Assembly (NCBI GenBank): GCA_035443705.1
Contig: DAORSV010000006.1
Span: 1 to 34,836, forward strand
DNA length: 34,836 nucleotides
Reading direction: 5' to 3'
DNA from: CADEGZ01 sp035443705
GTDB taxonomy: Bacteria; Pseudomonadota; Gammaproteobacteria; UBA6186; Azoamicaceae
Shown: positions 16,860 to 25,271 of the stretch, piece after piece
Layout: each line of letters opens with the position of its first letter
Position numbering within the stretch: the stretch's first letter is position 1
Made by a program: the position numbers and the translations under genes
The notes under the pieces: model-generated
The model's database searches: none
Told to the model about the DNA's origin: nothing
Seen by the model: only the letters and a program-made list of their open reading frames with translations

Positions 16860-16963
16860 GATAAATTCTCCAATGGTTGTAATTTCAAGTTTCGAATACC
16901 CGTTTTAATAGAGGTAAAGCGACTAAATCGATAACCAAATGCGTAAAATCGGCCGAATAACAT
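16823..16963 (-). CDS. Candidate 46-residue leader ORF upstream of the substrate-binding protein
   Basis: ATG at 16963 is preceded by GGGG with 8 bases of spacing. The frame encodes 46 residues starting MLFGRFYAFGYRFSRF, rich in Phe, Tyr and Arg, and ends 36 bases inside the substrate-binding-protein gene in a different frame. The ribosome-binding site of the larger gene lies within it, so translation of one could affect the other. The aromatic-rich N-terminus next to a TrpX-type gene is suggestive, but the frame may be fortuitous. Confidence 0.3.
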   Translation of the reverse strand: MLFGRFYAFGYRFSRFTSIKTGIRNLKLQPLENLSCVTEQEQSQTT

Positions 16964-17026
16964 TGCAATTGCCCCTTTTAAAAAGTGAAGTTAAGCATGA
17001 AAAGCACGTCAGTCTCGCATTCTGCC

Positions 17027-17893
17027 TTATTTTAAAGCGGTGAGCAAGACCTTAGGCCAATGCCAACGCTTGAGCGTGGGGCGGTCGTATATACACCGTC
17101 TCTTTTTTAACTGTTGAACGATAGTATTGGCTGCATTGATAATGATCCGGATCTCAAATCCAAATAAACCGCTTAAGTTTTTTCCAAGAGGCGAGCCGTT
17201 TTGTAATAAGCGCTCTGTTCGGAGGAGCTGGGTTATTATAAAGTTTTGCATTGCAGCAGACTGTTGGTGTGTTTTGAAATCTTCTTTGGAAATATGCATT
17301 GCATGCATTTCGTCGATTGGCAAATAACAGCGATCACGAAGTGTTAAATCAGAATCTAAATCTTGCAGAAAATTAATGAGCTGTAGTGCGGTACAGATAT
17401 CGTCAGAATAGCTTAAGTTTTCTGTTGATGCATTGTTTGTGAGATAGAGCAGCAATCTGCCAACAGGATTTGCAGAATATTTACAGTAGTTTAAGACTTC
17501 TTCAAAATCGTTATATTCTTTTTTTATAACATCTTGTTTAAAAGCCGTGAGGAGATTAAAAAAAAGCGAGATGGGAAGTGTAGGATGTTTTTTGAGAACA
17601 TCATTGAGTGCAATAAAAACAGGATGAGAAGGCACTATGCCTTGGGTTATTTTTTCTAGATTTTTTTCATAATGCTCGAGTTGCTCTAGACGAGACGCTA
17701 TTGTGAAATCACCTTCATCGGCAATGTCGTCCGCTTCTCTTGCAAAAGCATAAATAACGGCAATAGGGCGACGAATTTTTTTTGGTAAAAAGCGGGATGC
17801 AACCGGAAAATTTTCATAGTGCGTGAGAGCAAGTATTTCGCATTTTTGGTAAGCATTTTCTAAGAATGTGTTAGCAGCGCGTTTTGTGCTCAA
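17027..17893 (-). CDS. hpnC: Squalene synthase-like HpnC (hydroxysqualene synthase)
   Basis: A 288-residue squalene/phytoene synthase-family protein. ENFPVASRFLPKKIRRPIAVIYAFAREADDIADEGD is typical of HpnC, carrying the first Asp-rich motif (quoted here in part as READDIADE). The second motif is LINFLQDLDSDLTLRDRCYLP. HpnC turns presqualene diphosphate into hydroxysqualene. The start is a TTG at 17891-17893 that overlaps the TGA of the upstream phosphatase, with AAGG about 6 bases before it; there is no better downstream start, so it looks translationally coupled. Unlike most hpn clusters, hpnC is separated from hpnDE, here by the substrate-binding protein and the DUF4389 gene. Confidence 0.9.
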   Translation of the reverse strand: MSTKRAANTFLENAYQKCEILALTHYENFPVASRFLPKKIRRPIAVIYAFAREADDIADEGDFTIASRLEQLEHYEKNLEKITQGIVPSHPVFIALNDVLKKHPTLPISLFFNLLTAFKQDVIKKEYNDFEEVLNYCKYSANPVGRLLLYLTNNASTENLSYSDDICTALQLINFLQDLDSDLTLRDRCYLPIDEMHAMHISKEDFKTHQQSAAMQNFIITQLLRTERLLQNGSPLGKNLSGLFGFEIRIIINAANTIVQQLKKRRCIYDRPTLKRWHWPKVLLTALK

Positions 17894-18612
17894 ACAATAC
17901 CTTGCTCAAAAGAGGACTTTATTTCATGTGGATTTTTTAAGCGTTCCCATGTTTCAAACCAGGGCAAGATTTCGTCTGCATGATGAATGTAATGATGTGC
18001 ACCCCAGTTTTTTGCGAGTGTAATGTCTTCGATATAGCCAAATAACGCGGCGATAGTCGTCATCCCGGCTGCATTTCCGGCAATGATATCGCGTTCGGCA
18101 TCGCCGATATAGAGGCACTCTATTGGCGAAACACCGATTTGGCGGCAGGCATAAAACAAAGGCTCTGGATGTGGTTTAGCGTATGGTGTGGTATCGCCAC
18201 TGACAATACAAGCCGCGCGATGCGATAGCCCTAATCTATCCATAAGTGGGTGGGTTTGCTGGGCGGGTTTATTGGTCACCACTCCCCAAGGAATGTGTCG
18301 TTGTTCTAGCGTTTTCAATAGCGCTTCAATTCCCGGAAACAACGTTGAATACAGCCCTAAATTTTTTTGATAAGCGTGTAGCAGACGCTTTTGCAATAAA
18401 GGACTTTCTGGATGTTCGGCTTTGACCTTAAGTCCTGCTGCAACCAAACCTGCAAGCCCCTCTGTAACTGCGACTTCAACCATACGAATGGAAGTTTGAT
18501 TTGAAGGTTTCAAAGGCAGCATATTTATTTCAGCCCGTACGACATTTAGTGCGTGTATAAAATCCGGTGCTGTATCGACAAGTGTGCCATCGAGATCAAA
18601 TAAAATCGTCAT
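17890..18612 (-). CDS. HAD-IA phosphatase of the Gph/MupP group
   Basis: A 240-residue HAD hydrolase. Motif I is LFDLDGTLVDTAPDF with the nucleophile Asp near residue 6; motif II is VVTNKP; motif III is the Lys in YAKPHPEP; motif IV is YIGDAERDI. Generic annotation would be phosphoglycolate phosphatase. However, DTAPDFI near the start, GYIED followed by KNWGAHHYI near the end, and the position directly after ubiG close to gyrA match MupP of Pseudomonas as I recall it, the N-acetylmuramic acid 6-phosphate phosphatase of peptidoglycan recycling. Both readings are possible, MupP being favoured. It lies 35 bases after ubiG and overlaps the TTG start of hpnC. Confidence 0.85.
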   Translation of the reverse strand: MTILFDLDGTLVDTAPDFIHALNVVRAEINMLPLKPSNQTSIRMVEVAVTEGLAGLVAAGLKVKAEHPESPLLQKRLLHAYQKNLGLYSTLFPGIEALLKTLEQRHIPWGVVTNKPAQQTHPLMDRLGLSHRAACIVSGDTTPYAKPHPEPLFYACRQIGVSPIECLYIGDAERDIIAGNAAGMTTIAALFGYIEDITLAKNWGAHHYIHHADEILPWFETWERLKNPHEIKSSFEQGIV

Positions 18613-18647
18613 GGTATCATCCTATTAGTTTCGTGTACCTTCTGGCC

Positions 18648-19382
18648 TTACGATTCCTTGACAACATGTGCAAGATAATTAACAGACACATCATCGTTTA
18701 AATACGTTTTATGTGTGATGGGATTATACTGCAATCCGGCGAGTTCTTTCAAGCGAAGCCCTGCTTGTCTTAGCCACTGCTCTAGCTCTGCGGGTCGAAT
18801 AAATTTTTCGTATTGATGTGTACCACGTGGTAAAAGTTTTAGCAAATATTCTGCGCCTAAAACGGAAAACAAATAGGATTTTGGTGTGCGATTTAACGTT
18901 GAAAAAAATAAATGACCGCCGGGTTTTACCAAGGTTGCTGCCGCTTTAATGAGCAACAAGGGATCGGGCACATGTTCTAAAAGCTCCAAGCAGGTTACAG
19001 CATCAAAGCTATTTGGATGTGTTGTGGCATATTCTTCTGCTGTGGTATGAATATAATTCAATGTATTTGTGCTTGGGTTATGTAAATTATTTTCCTGTTG
19101 TTTAATCTCCATCGCATGTAGCGTTGCGACTTTTAAAACAGCAGAGCTTGCATCTATACCCGTAACATAGGCACCGCGTTTGAATAAACTCTCGGACAAT
19201 ATTCCACCACCACACCCGATATCTAAAACATTTTTTTGCAAAAGAGAATAGCGGTCAACGATAAACTGAAGACGCGTAGGATTTAATGCATGTAAGGGGC
19301 TGCATTTGCCTTTTGGATCCCACCACTCGGCGGCCATGGCATCGAATTTATCGAGTTCGGTTACTTCAATGTTTTTGTGCAT
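18648..19382 (-). CDS. ubiG: Ubiquinone biosynthesis O-methyltransferase UbiG
   Basis: A 244-residue SAM-dependent methyltransferase. ELDKFDAMAAEWWDPKGKCSPLHALNP is characteristic of UbiG (quoted in part: AAEWWDPKGKCSPLHALNP), followed by the SAM-binding VLDIGCGGGILSESL and the acidic VTGIDAS. LELLEHVPDP and FFSTLNRTPKSY are also UbiG features. It performs both O-methylations in ubiquinone synthesis. The start ATG 19382 lies inside the end of the Sel1-repeat gene (17-base overlap) and gives the normal length; an in-frame ATG at 19418 and GTG at 19427 would add an N-terminus not seen in the family, and the AAGG before 19418 is explained by the conserved EQGD codons of the overlapping gene. Confidence 0.95.
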   Translation of the reverse strand: MHKNIEVTELDKFDAMAAEWWDPKGKCSPLHALNPTRLQFIVDRYSLLQKNVLDIGCGGGILSESLFKRGAYVTGIDASSAVLKVATLHAMEIKQQENNLHNPSTNTLNYIHTTAEEYATTHPNSFDAVTCLELLEHVPDPLLLIKAAATLVKPGGHLFFSTLNRTPKSYLFSVLGAEYLLKLLPRGTHQYEKFIRPAELEQWLRQAGLRLKELAGLQYNPITHKTYLNDDVSVNYLAHVVKES

Positions 19383-19941
19383 GCATTTCACGCGCCAGTC
19401 CCAATGTATGAATGGCATCTTTATCACCTTGTTCGGCGGATTTACTTAGCCATTTAATCGCTAAATCAAGATCTTTCGAAACTCCCTTGCCAGATAAGTA
19501 AGCGCAACCGATTTTGTATTGGGCTTTGGCATTGTCTTGGTCTGCGGCTTTTTGGAGCCAGCTAAATCCAGTGGTGACATTACGCTCTGTCCCAATACCT
19601 TCATATAATAAAAAACCTAAGTTAAATTGTGCCTTGGCATGATTTTGATCGGCGGCTTTTGTATACCACTTTATAGCTTCCTGGCTGCTTGTAGGCACGC
19701 CTTCGCCATTTTGATAAAGCACGCCTAAACTAAAAGCCGCATCCAGATGACCTTGTTCGGCCGCTTCTTTAAAATAGACAGCAGCAGTGACACTGTTTTT
19801 TTCTATTCCAGACTTTGAGTAAAGCGCTAAACCTTTTTGATAAGCACTTTCGCTATCAGTTTCTAATGCATACGAGGGGCGTGCGCATATTGCAGCAATC
19901 ATAATAGGAGCGGCGATTAACATTCGTAGTTGAAAATTCAT
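19366..19941 (-). CDS. Exported Sel1-like repeat protein
   Basis: A 191-residue protein with a signal peptide (about 1-25, ending SYALE) and four Sel1-like (SLR) repeats of about 36 residues. Repeat features are AAVYFKEAAEQGHLDAAFSL, KWYTKAADQNHAKAQFNL, SWLQKAADQDNAKAQYKI and KWLSKSAEQGDKDAIHTL, each followed by a G-x-G loop except the last. SLR proteins are scaffolds for protein-protein contacts, and several in Legionella affect host interaction, but many are ordinary periplasmic proteins. AGGAG 7 bases before the ATG supports the start. It lies 10 bases after argS and overlaps ubiG. Confidence 0.88.
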   Translation of the reverse strand: MNFQLRMLIAAPIMIAAICARPSYALETDSESAYQKGLALYSKSGIEKNSVTAAVYFKEAAEQGHLDAAFSLGVLYQNGEGVPTSSQEAIKWYTKAADQNHAKAQFNLGFLLYEGIGTERNVTTGFSWLQKAADQDNAKAQYKIGCAYLSGKGVSKDLDLAIKWLSKSAEQGDKDAIHTLGLAREMHAQKH

Positions 19942-19951
19942 ATTGATTCTC

Positions 19952-21733
19952 CTACATTCGTTCTAACGGTTTTAGGCCCAACAACAATAATCCTTGACCT
20001 AAGACTTGTGCAGTTGCAAAACATAACAGTAATCGACTGTTTTGGTTGGGTGTTCCTTCTACACGACATTGATGGAAAAACGCATGAAATTTTTCAGCCA
20101 GACGATATAAATAATCGGTTAAACGATTGGGTAATAGCTCGCGTGCACAGTTTTCTAAGGCTTCATTAAATTGACAAACCAAAAGTCCCAAAGCAATTTC
20201 TGTGGGGTCCTCTAATATCAGGGGAGTATGATTTGCGAGTAAGTTTGCAATGTCGACATTGACTTTGCGTTGAATGCTTTGTATTCGAACATAAGCGTAT
20301 AGTAAAAATGCTGCAGTGTTTCCTTCAAACTGTAACATTTTATCGTAACTAAAGACGTAATCGCTTAAACGATGACACGACAGGTCGGCATATTTAATTG
20401 CGTTGATACCAAGTACTTTGGCAGAGGCTTCTAGTTCGGAGTCAGAGATATCCGGATTATGTTCCTTTAGCTTTTGTTTAGCGTGTTCTATTGCCGTATG
20501 CAGAAGATCAATCAGACGTTCTGTTTTGCCTGAACGGGTTTGAAATTTTTTGCCATCGGGTTTTAAAACCAATCCAAAAGGCACATGATCAATTCGAACT
20601 TTTTTGGGATCAAAAATGCCGGTCTTTTCGCCTGCTGCAAACACCATTTGAAAGTGAAGAGCTTGTCCCGCATCGGTAATGTAAATAAGCCAATCACCCT
20701 GTTCGTTTTGAATGCGATGCTGTAATGCAGCCATATCGGTCGTTGCATAGTTATACCCGCCATCGGATTTTTGTAAAATGAGGGGCAGGGGGTCGCCTTC
20801 ACGATTTGTAAAACCGTCGAGGTAAATGCATTTCGCACCTTCGGAGTGCATTAAAAGCCCTTTTTTTTCTAACTGTTGGATCACAGATGCTAGCAATGGA
20901 TTATAAAAAGACTCGCCTCTTTCAATAAGACGAATATCTAGTAAATCATAAATGTGTTGGTATGCGGTACGAGAAATGGTGCAGATATGTTCCCAAGCTC
21001 GTTTAGAGGTCTCTTCGCCGCTTTGCAAGGCAACGACTTCTTGCTGCGCTTGTTTTTTAAAGACAGGATCTTCATCGAATCGCTTTTTGGAGGCTTGATA
21101 CCAAGTAGCCAGCGATCCTAAATCGACATTAGGCGGAATGGGATTTGTAATAGCAGGGAGTGTTTCTTTTAAATAGGCGATTAACATGCCAAATTGTGTA
21201 CCCCAATCGCCCACATGGTTTAAACAAAGGACGTTGTGCCCCATAAAGGCTAAAATTTTGCTAAGGCAATCTCCAATAATGGTCGAGCGTAAATGTCCGA
21301 CATGCATTTCTTTGGCAATGTTGGGAGAAGAAAAATCGAGTATGACTTTTAAAGATTTTTGAGGGGGAGATACACCTAAATGTGGATCTCTGCATTGTGC
21401 TTGAAGGGTGTTTGCAATAAAGTTGGAGTTAAAACTAAAATTAATAAACCCGGGACCTGCGATTTCAATTTTTGAAAATGTAGGGGTTGACCTCCGTGTC
21501 GACCCGTCAGACAGAGCGTTAAGTGCTTTAACCATTTTTTCGGCGATTTGTCTCGGATTTTCGCCCAAAATTTTGCTTAACTTCATTGCACTGTTGAATT
21601 GGTAGTGCCCAAATTTTGGTTGAGTGGCTTCGGTAATGTCGAGCATGGCAAAGTCAATTTCCGCGACCTTTGCCGGAAAAGCTTGGGCTAAAGCCTGTTG
21701 GCACCGTTGTTTTATGAGACTTGAAAGCGTCAT
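19952..21733 (-). CDS. argS: Arginyl-tRNA synthetase
   Basis: A 593-residue class I aminoacyl-tRNA synthetase charging tRNA-Arg in the cytoplasm. The ATP-binding signature is SSPNIAKEMHVGHLRST with HVGH at 144-147. The KMSKS-equivalent region is around GKKFQTRSGKT. The N-terminal Add-1 domain and the C-terminal anticodon-binding domain (DALR type, ending LGLKPLERM) are present. AAGGA 6 bases before the ATG is a good ribosome-binding site. It is the first gene of the minus-strand run and is divergent from gyrA. Confidence 0.96.
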   Translation of the reverse strand: MTLSSLIKQRCQQALAQAFPAKVAEIDFAMLDITEATQPKFGHYQFNSAMKLSKILGENPRQIAEKMVKALNALSDGSTRRSTPTFSKIEIAGPGFINFSFNSNFIANTLQAQCRDPHLGVSPPQKSLKVILDFSSPNIAKEMHVGHLRSTIIGDCLSKILAFMGHNVLCLNHVGDWGTQFGMLIAYLKETLPAITNPIPPNVDLGSLATWYQASKKRFDEDPVFKKQAQQEVVALQSGEETSKRAWEHICTISRTAYQHIYDLLDIRLIERGESFYNPLLASVIQQLEKKGLLMHSEGAKCIYLDGFTNREGDPLPLILQKSDGGYNYATTDMAALQHRIQNEQGDWLIYITDAGQALHFQMVFAAGEKTGIFDPKKVRIDHVPFGLVLKPDGKKFQTRSGKTERLIDLLHTAIEHAKQKLKEHNPDISDSELEASAKVLGINAIKYADLSCHRLSDYVFSYDKMLQFEGNTAAFLLYAYVRIQSIQRKVNVDIANLLANHTPLILEDPTEIALGLLVCQFNEALENCARELLPNRLTDYLYRLAEKFHAFFHQCRVEGTPNQNSRLLLCFATAQVLGQGLLLLGLKPLERM

Positions 21734-21770
21734 TGTTAATCCTTAGCTTAATACCTTATCAATCAAACAA

Positions 21771-21792
21771 GGGCGGACACGGCGGTCCTCCC
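21771..21792. repeat. REP-like GC-rich palindrome between argS and gyrA
   Basis: GGGCGGAC and GTCCTCCC form an 8-base stem with one mismatch around the loop ACGGCG, followed by CTAC. It stands out in AT-rich intergenic DNA. It resembles the GTAGGGGCGGAC-type repetitive extragenic palindromes seen in multiple copies in diverse bacteria and often linked to RAYT transposases. Only one copy is in this window. Confidence 0.45.
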
Positions 21793-21882
21793 CTACGGAT
21801 AATTCATTATAAAGTTAGAAAAATATCATATCATTTCTAAATTTTCTAGTCAAGAACAGGTGAGTTTTTAAGAGGAACGTGG

Positions 21883-21888
21883 TACAAT
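21883..21888 (+). promoter_or_regulatory. Candidate gyrA promoter -10 element
   Basis: TACAAT lies 35 bases before the gyrA start codon and implies transcription starting near 21895. The -35 region around 21860 (GTGAGT) is poor. The element would lie inside the coding sequence if gyrA began at the upstream ATG 21879, which argues against that start. Confidence 0.4.
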
Positions 21889-21923
21889 CCCGCCCTGTAA
21901 AACAAGTATTTAGGAGTTGTTCC

Positions 21924-24503
21924 ATGGCAGATCTTGCCAGAGAAATTACCCCCGTTAGCATAGAAAATGAGCTAAAACAGTCATACCTGGATTATGCCAT
22001 GAGTATTATCGTTGGGCGAGCATTACCTGACGTTCGTGATGGTTTAAAGCCCGTGCATCGGCGGGTGTTATATGCCATGCGTGAATTGGGCAATGAGTGG
22101 AACAAACCCTATAAAAAATCCGCGCGTGTTGTGGGTGATGTGATTGGTAAGTATCATCCGCACGGAGAGTCCGCTGTTTACGACACGATTGTGCGAATGG
22201 CGCAGCCTTTTTCGCTGCGATATATGTTAATCGATGGTCAGGGTAACTTTGGCTCTGTTGATGGCGATCCACCGGCTGCCATGCGTTATACAGAAGTCCG
22301 TATGGCTAAAATTGCACAATCCTTATTAGCGGATCTCGATAAAGAAACGGTGGATTTTGTTCCTAATTATGACGAGTCCGAGATGATGCCAATGGTATTG
22401 CCGGCCGCATTTCCTAATTTATTGGTAAATGGTAGTTCCGGTATTGCAGTGGGTATGGCGACGAATATTCCTCCGCATAATCTGACTGAAGTCATCGATG
22501 CGTGTTTGCAGTTGATTGAAAATCCTGATTTAAGTGTCGATGCATTAATGAAAATTATTCCGGGTCCGGATTTTCCAACCGCGGGGATTATTAATGGGCG
22601 GGCGGGTATTATAGAAGGCTATCGTACGGGACGTGGGCGTGTACATGTTCGGGCACGCATTTCAATCGAGACCGATGAGAAATCTCAAAAACAGTCGATT
22701 ATTGTGACTGAATTGCCTTTTCAAGTTAATAAAGCGCGATTGATTGAAAAAATTGCAGAATTAGTGAAAGATAAAAAGATAGATGGCATTACCGCGTTGC
22801 GCGATGAATCCGATAAAGATGGGATGCGTATGGTGATTGAGCTCCGTCGTGGAGAAGCAGCCGATATCACCATTAATAATCTTTATACCCAAACACAGTT
22901 ACAAACCGTGTTTGGTATTAATATGGTTGCGTTGGTTGACGGACAACCGCGCATTTTGAATTTACGAGACTTATTGGTTGAATTTTTAAAACATCGGCGT
23001 CAAGTGGTTTCGCGTCGTACGGCATTTGAATTGCGAAAATCACGTGATCGTGCGCATGTATTAGAAGGGTTAGGGATCGCTTTAGCTAATATTGATCCGG
23101 TCATACAGTTGATTAAAGCGTCTCCCACACCCACTGAAGCAAAAGCAGGTTTAATGGGGCGAATGTGGGCACCTGGTATTGTCGCAGATATGTTGCAACG
23201 TGCGGGTGCGGATGTGTGTCGCCCTGAAGATCTTCAGGTTGAATTTGGCTTGCAGGAAAAAGGCTATCGATTATCGGCTATACAAGCGCAAGCGATTTTG
23301 GATTTAAGATTGCATCGTTTAACGGGCCTTGAACAGGATAAAATTTTAGAAGAATTTAAGAGCATTATTCTTAATATCCAAGATTTATTGGATATCTTGT
23401 CAAATCAAACCCGATTAATGACTGTGATCCGCGATGAACTTTTACAGATCAAACAAGAATTTGGGGATAAGCGTCGAACTGAAATTTTAAGCGATCATCT
23501 CGACCTCTCTACAGAAGATCTCATTACAGAAGAAGATAGAGTTGTAACCTTGTCGCATGGTGGATACGTTAAAGCACAACCTTTAAGTAGCTATCAAGCG
23601 CAACGGCGTGGTGGTAAGGGAAAAGCTGCAACCAAAGTGAAAGAAGAAGATTATGTGGTGCGCTTATTAATCGCGAGTACACATGATACGGTTTTATGCT
23701 TTTCTAGTCTTGGGAAAGTGTATTGGATGAAGGTCTATGAAATCCCCGTGGCAAGCCGCACTTCTCAGGGGCGCCCCATTGTTAATTTGTTGCCCTTACA
23801 ACCAAACGAGCGCATCAGCGCTTTATTGCCGGTTCGCGCCTATACAGAAGATAAAATGGTCTTTATGGCAACAGCCAATGGTACGGTCAAAAAGGTTGCG
23901 TTAACCGAGTTTATGCGACCCCGATCCAGCGGCATTATCGCGCTAGAATTAGATGAGGGAGACACCTTGATTGGCGTGGATATTACTGATGGTGCTAGAG
24001 ATGTGATGTTGTTTGCGGATACCGGTAAAGCCGTTCGTTTTTCCGAAACAGATGTGAGAACGATGGGGCGTACTGCACGCGGCGTGCGCGGTATTCGATT
24101 GCAATCTGGGCAACAGATGATTTCTTTAATTGTTTTAAAGCCCGAAGGTGCTATTTTAATTGCAACCCAAAAAGGGTATGGAAAACGAACAGAAGTGGAA
24201 GAGTTTTCTGCGAAAGGGCGTGGCGGACAAGGGGTTATTGCGATCCAGACGAGCGAGCGTAATGGTCATGTTGTTGGCGCAGTTCAAGTCTTTAATAATG
24301 ATGAACTGATGCTGATAAGTGATGGCGGAACCTTGGTGCGTACCCGTGTGGAAGAGATTTCAGTTGTAGGTCGCAATACGCAGGGTGTACGCTTGATCAA
24401 TTTAGGTGAAGGTGAAAAATTAGTCGGCATTCAACGCATAGACGAGGTCGAAAGCCTTGAAGTGGCGATTGATGCTGAAGACAATTCACCCGTAGAAATT
24501 TGA
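21924..24503 (+). CDS. gyrA: DNA gyrase subunit A
   Basis: An 859-residue type IIA topoisomerase subunit that, with GyrB, introduces negative supercoils. The start MADLAREITPV is preceded by AGGAG at 7 bases. The quinolone-resistance region reads YHPHGESAVYDTIVRMAQPF: the Ser and Asp corresponding to E. coli 83 and 87 are both present, so no classical resistance substitution is seen; position 82 is Glu in place of Asp. The catalytic Tyr is in AMRYTEVRM. The GyrA-box QRRGGKGK and the six C-terminal beta-pinwheel repeats follow, then an acidic tail. tolQ begins 27 bases downstream. Confidence 0.97.
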   Translation: MADLAREITPVSIENELKQSYLDYAMSIIVGRALPDVRDGLKPVHRRVLYAMRELGNEWNKPYKKSARVVGDVIGKYHPHGESAVYDTIVRMAQPFSLRYMLIDGQGNFGSVDGDPPAAMRYTEVRMAKIAQSLLADLDKETVDFVPNYDESEMMPMVLPAAFPNLLVNGSSGIAVGMATNIPPHNLTEVIDACLQLIENPDLSVDALMKIIPGPDFPTAGIINGRAGIIEGYRTGRGRVHVRARISIETDEKSQKQSIIVTELPFQVNKARLIEKIAELVKDKKIDGITALRDESDKDGMRMVIELRRGEAADITINNLYTQTQLQTVFGINMVALVDGQPRILNLRDLLVEFLKHRRQVVSRRTAFELRKSRDRAHVLEGLGIALANIDPVIQLIKASPTPTEAKAGLMGRMWAPGIVADMLQRAGADVCRPEDLQVEFGLQEKGYRLSAIQAQAILDLRLHRLTGLEQDKILEEFKSIILNIQDLLDILSNQTRLMTVIRDELLQIKQEFGDKRRTEILSDHLDLSTEDLITEEDRVVTLSHGGYVKAQPLSSYQAQRRGGKGKAATKVKEEDYVVRLLIASTHDTVLCFSSLGKVYWMKVYEIPVASRTSQGRPIVNLLPLQPNERISALLPVRAYTEDKMVFMATANGTVKKVALTEFMRPRSSGIIALELDEGDTLIGVDITDGARDVMLFADTGKAVRFSETDVRTMGRTARGVRGIRLQSGQQMISLIVLKPEGAILIATQKGYGKRTEVEEFSAKGRGGQGVIAIQTSERNGHVVGAVQVFNNDELMLISDGGTLVRTRVEEISVVGRNTQGVRLINLGEGEKLVGIQRIDEVESLEVAIDAEDNSPVEI

Positions 24504-24530
24504 TTGTAAAGCTAAGCAGGGGATAAAGTA

Positions 24531-25271
24531 ATGACACCTGATCAGTCGTTAATAGGTTTGTTTTTAGGCGCCAGTTTATTGGTAAAAATCGTGATGCTGC
24601 TATTATTGGCAGTGTCTTTGGTTTCTTGGACGCTTATTTTTCAGCGATGGAAATTATTTGGCTATGCGCTTAAAACCGTCGATGGTTTTGAAGATACCTT
24701 TTGGTCTGGCATAGAATTGACGAAGCTTTATCAACAATTTTCGGCAGGTAAACGCGGACATCATGAAGTGAGCGGATCCGAAAGTATTTTTTTGGCGGGT
24801 TTTAAAGAATTTGTGCGCCTGAGAAAACAAACAGGTATTCAGCCGGCTGCTGTGATGGAAGGCTCACAGCGCGCGATGCGGGTGGCGATGGCCAGAGAAG
24901 TTGAACGTTTAGAAATGCACTTGCCTTTTTTAGCAACCGTTGGATCAGTCAGTCCCTATATTGGATTGTTTGGTACTGTGTGGGGAATTATGAATTCTTT
25001 TAGAGCGCTGGGCAGTGTGCAACAGGCTACACTTTCTATGGTAGCACCGGGAATATCGGAAGCATTGGTTGCGACAGCGATGGGATTGTTTGCCGCTATT
25101 CCTGCGGTTATTGCCTACAACCGATATTCTAATCGATTGCAAGGGTTGGTGAACCGTTACGAGACTTTTTTTGAAGAATTTACGAGCATTTTACATAGAC
25201 AGGCTTATACGCTTCCTACATCTTCACTGAATTCATATGGTGTCGAAAACTATACGGAAAATGATGCGTAA
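24531..25271 (+). CDS. tolQ: Tol-Pal system protein TolQ
   Basis: A 246-residue inner-membrane protein of the MotA/TolQ/ExbB family. It has an N-terminal membrane helix (about 15-38) and two C-terminal helices flanking LPFLATVGSVSPYIGLFGTVWGIMNSF and APGISEALVATAMGLFAAIPAVIAYN, where the conserved threonines line the proton path (segments quoted in part as SPYIGLFGTVWGIM and EALVATAMGLFAAIP). With TolR it energises TolA using the proton gradient to tighten the outer membrane at division sites. AGGGG 8 bases before the ATG marks the start. The usual upstream ybgC is absent; gyrA is the neighbour. Confidence 0.96.
   Translation: MTPDQSLIGLFLGASLLVKIVMLLLLAVSLVSWTLIFQRWKLFGYALKTVDGFEDTFWSGIELTKLYQQFSAGKRGHHEVSGSESIFLAGFKEFVRLRKQTGIQPAAVMEGSQRAMRVAMAREVERLEMHLPFLATVGSVSPYIGLFGTVWGIMNSFRALGSVQQATLSMVAPGISEALVATAMGLFAAIPAVIAYNRYSNRLQGLVNRYETFFEEFTSILHRQAYTLPTSSLNSYGVENYTENDA

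Noticed and set aside
19383..19427. Extended ubiG start (GTG 19427 or ATG 19418)
   Set aside because: The extension is the out-of-frame reading of conserved Sel1-repeat codons and gives an N-terminus longer than in known UbiG proteins.
21879..21923. Extended gyrA start at ATG 21879
   Set aside because: The extra 15 residues are not in the family, a -10 element lies in this stretch, and AGGAG is correctly spaced from ATG 21924.
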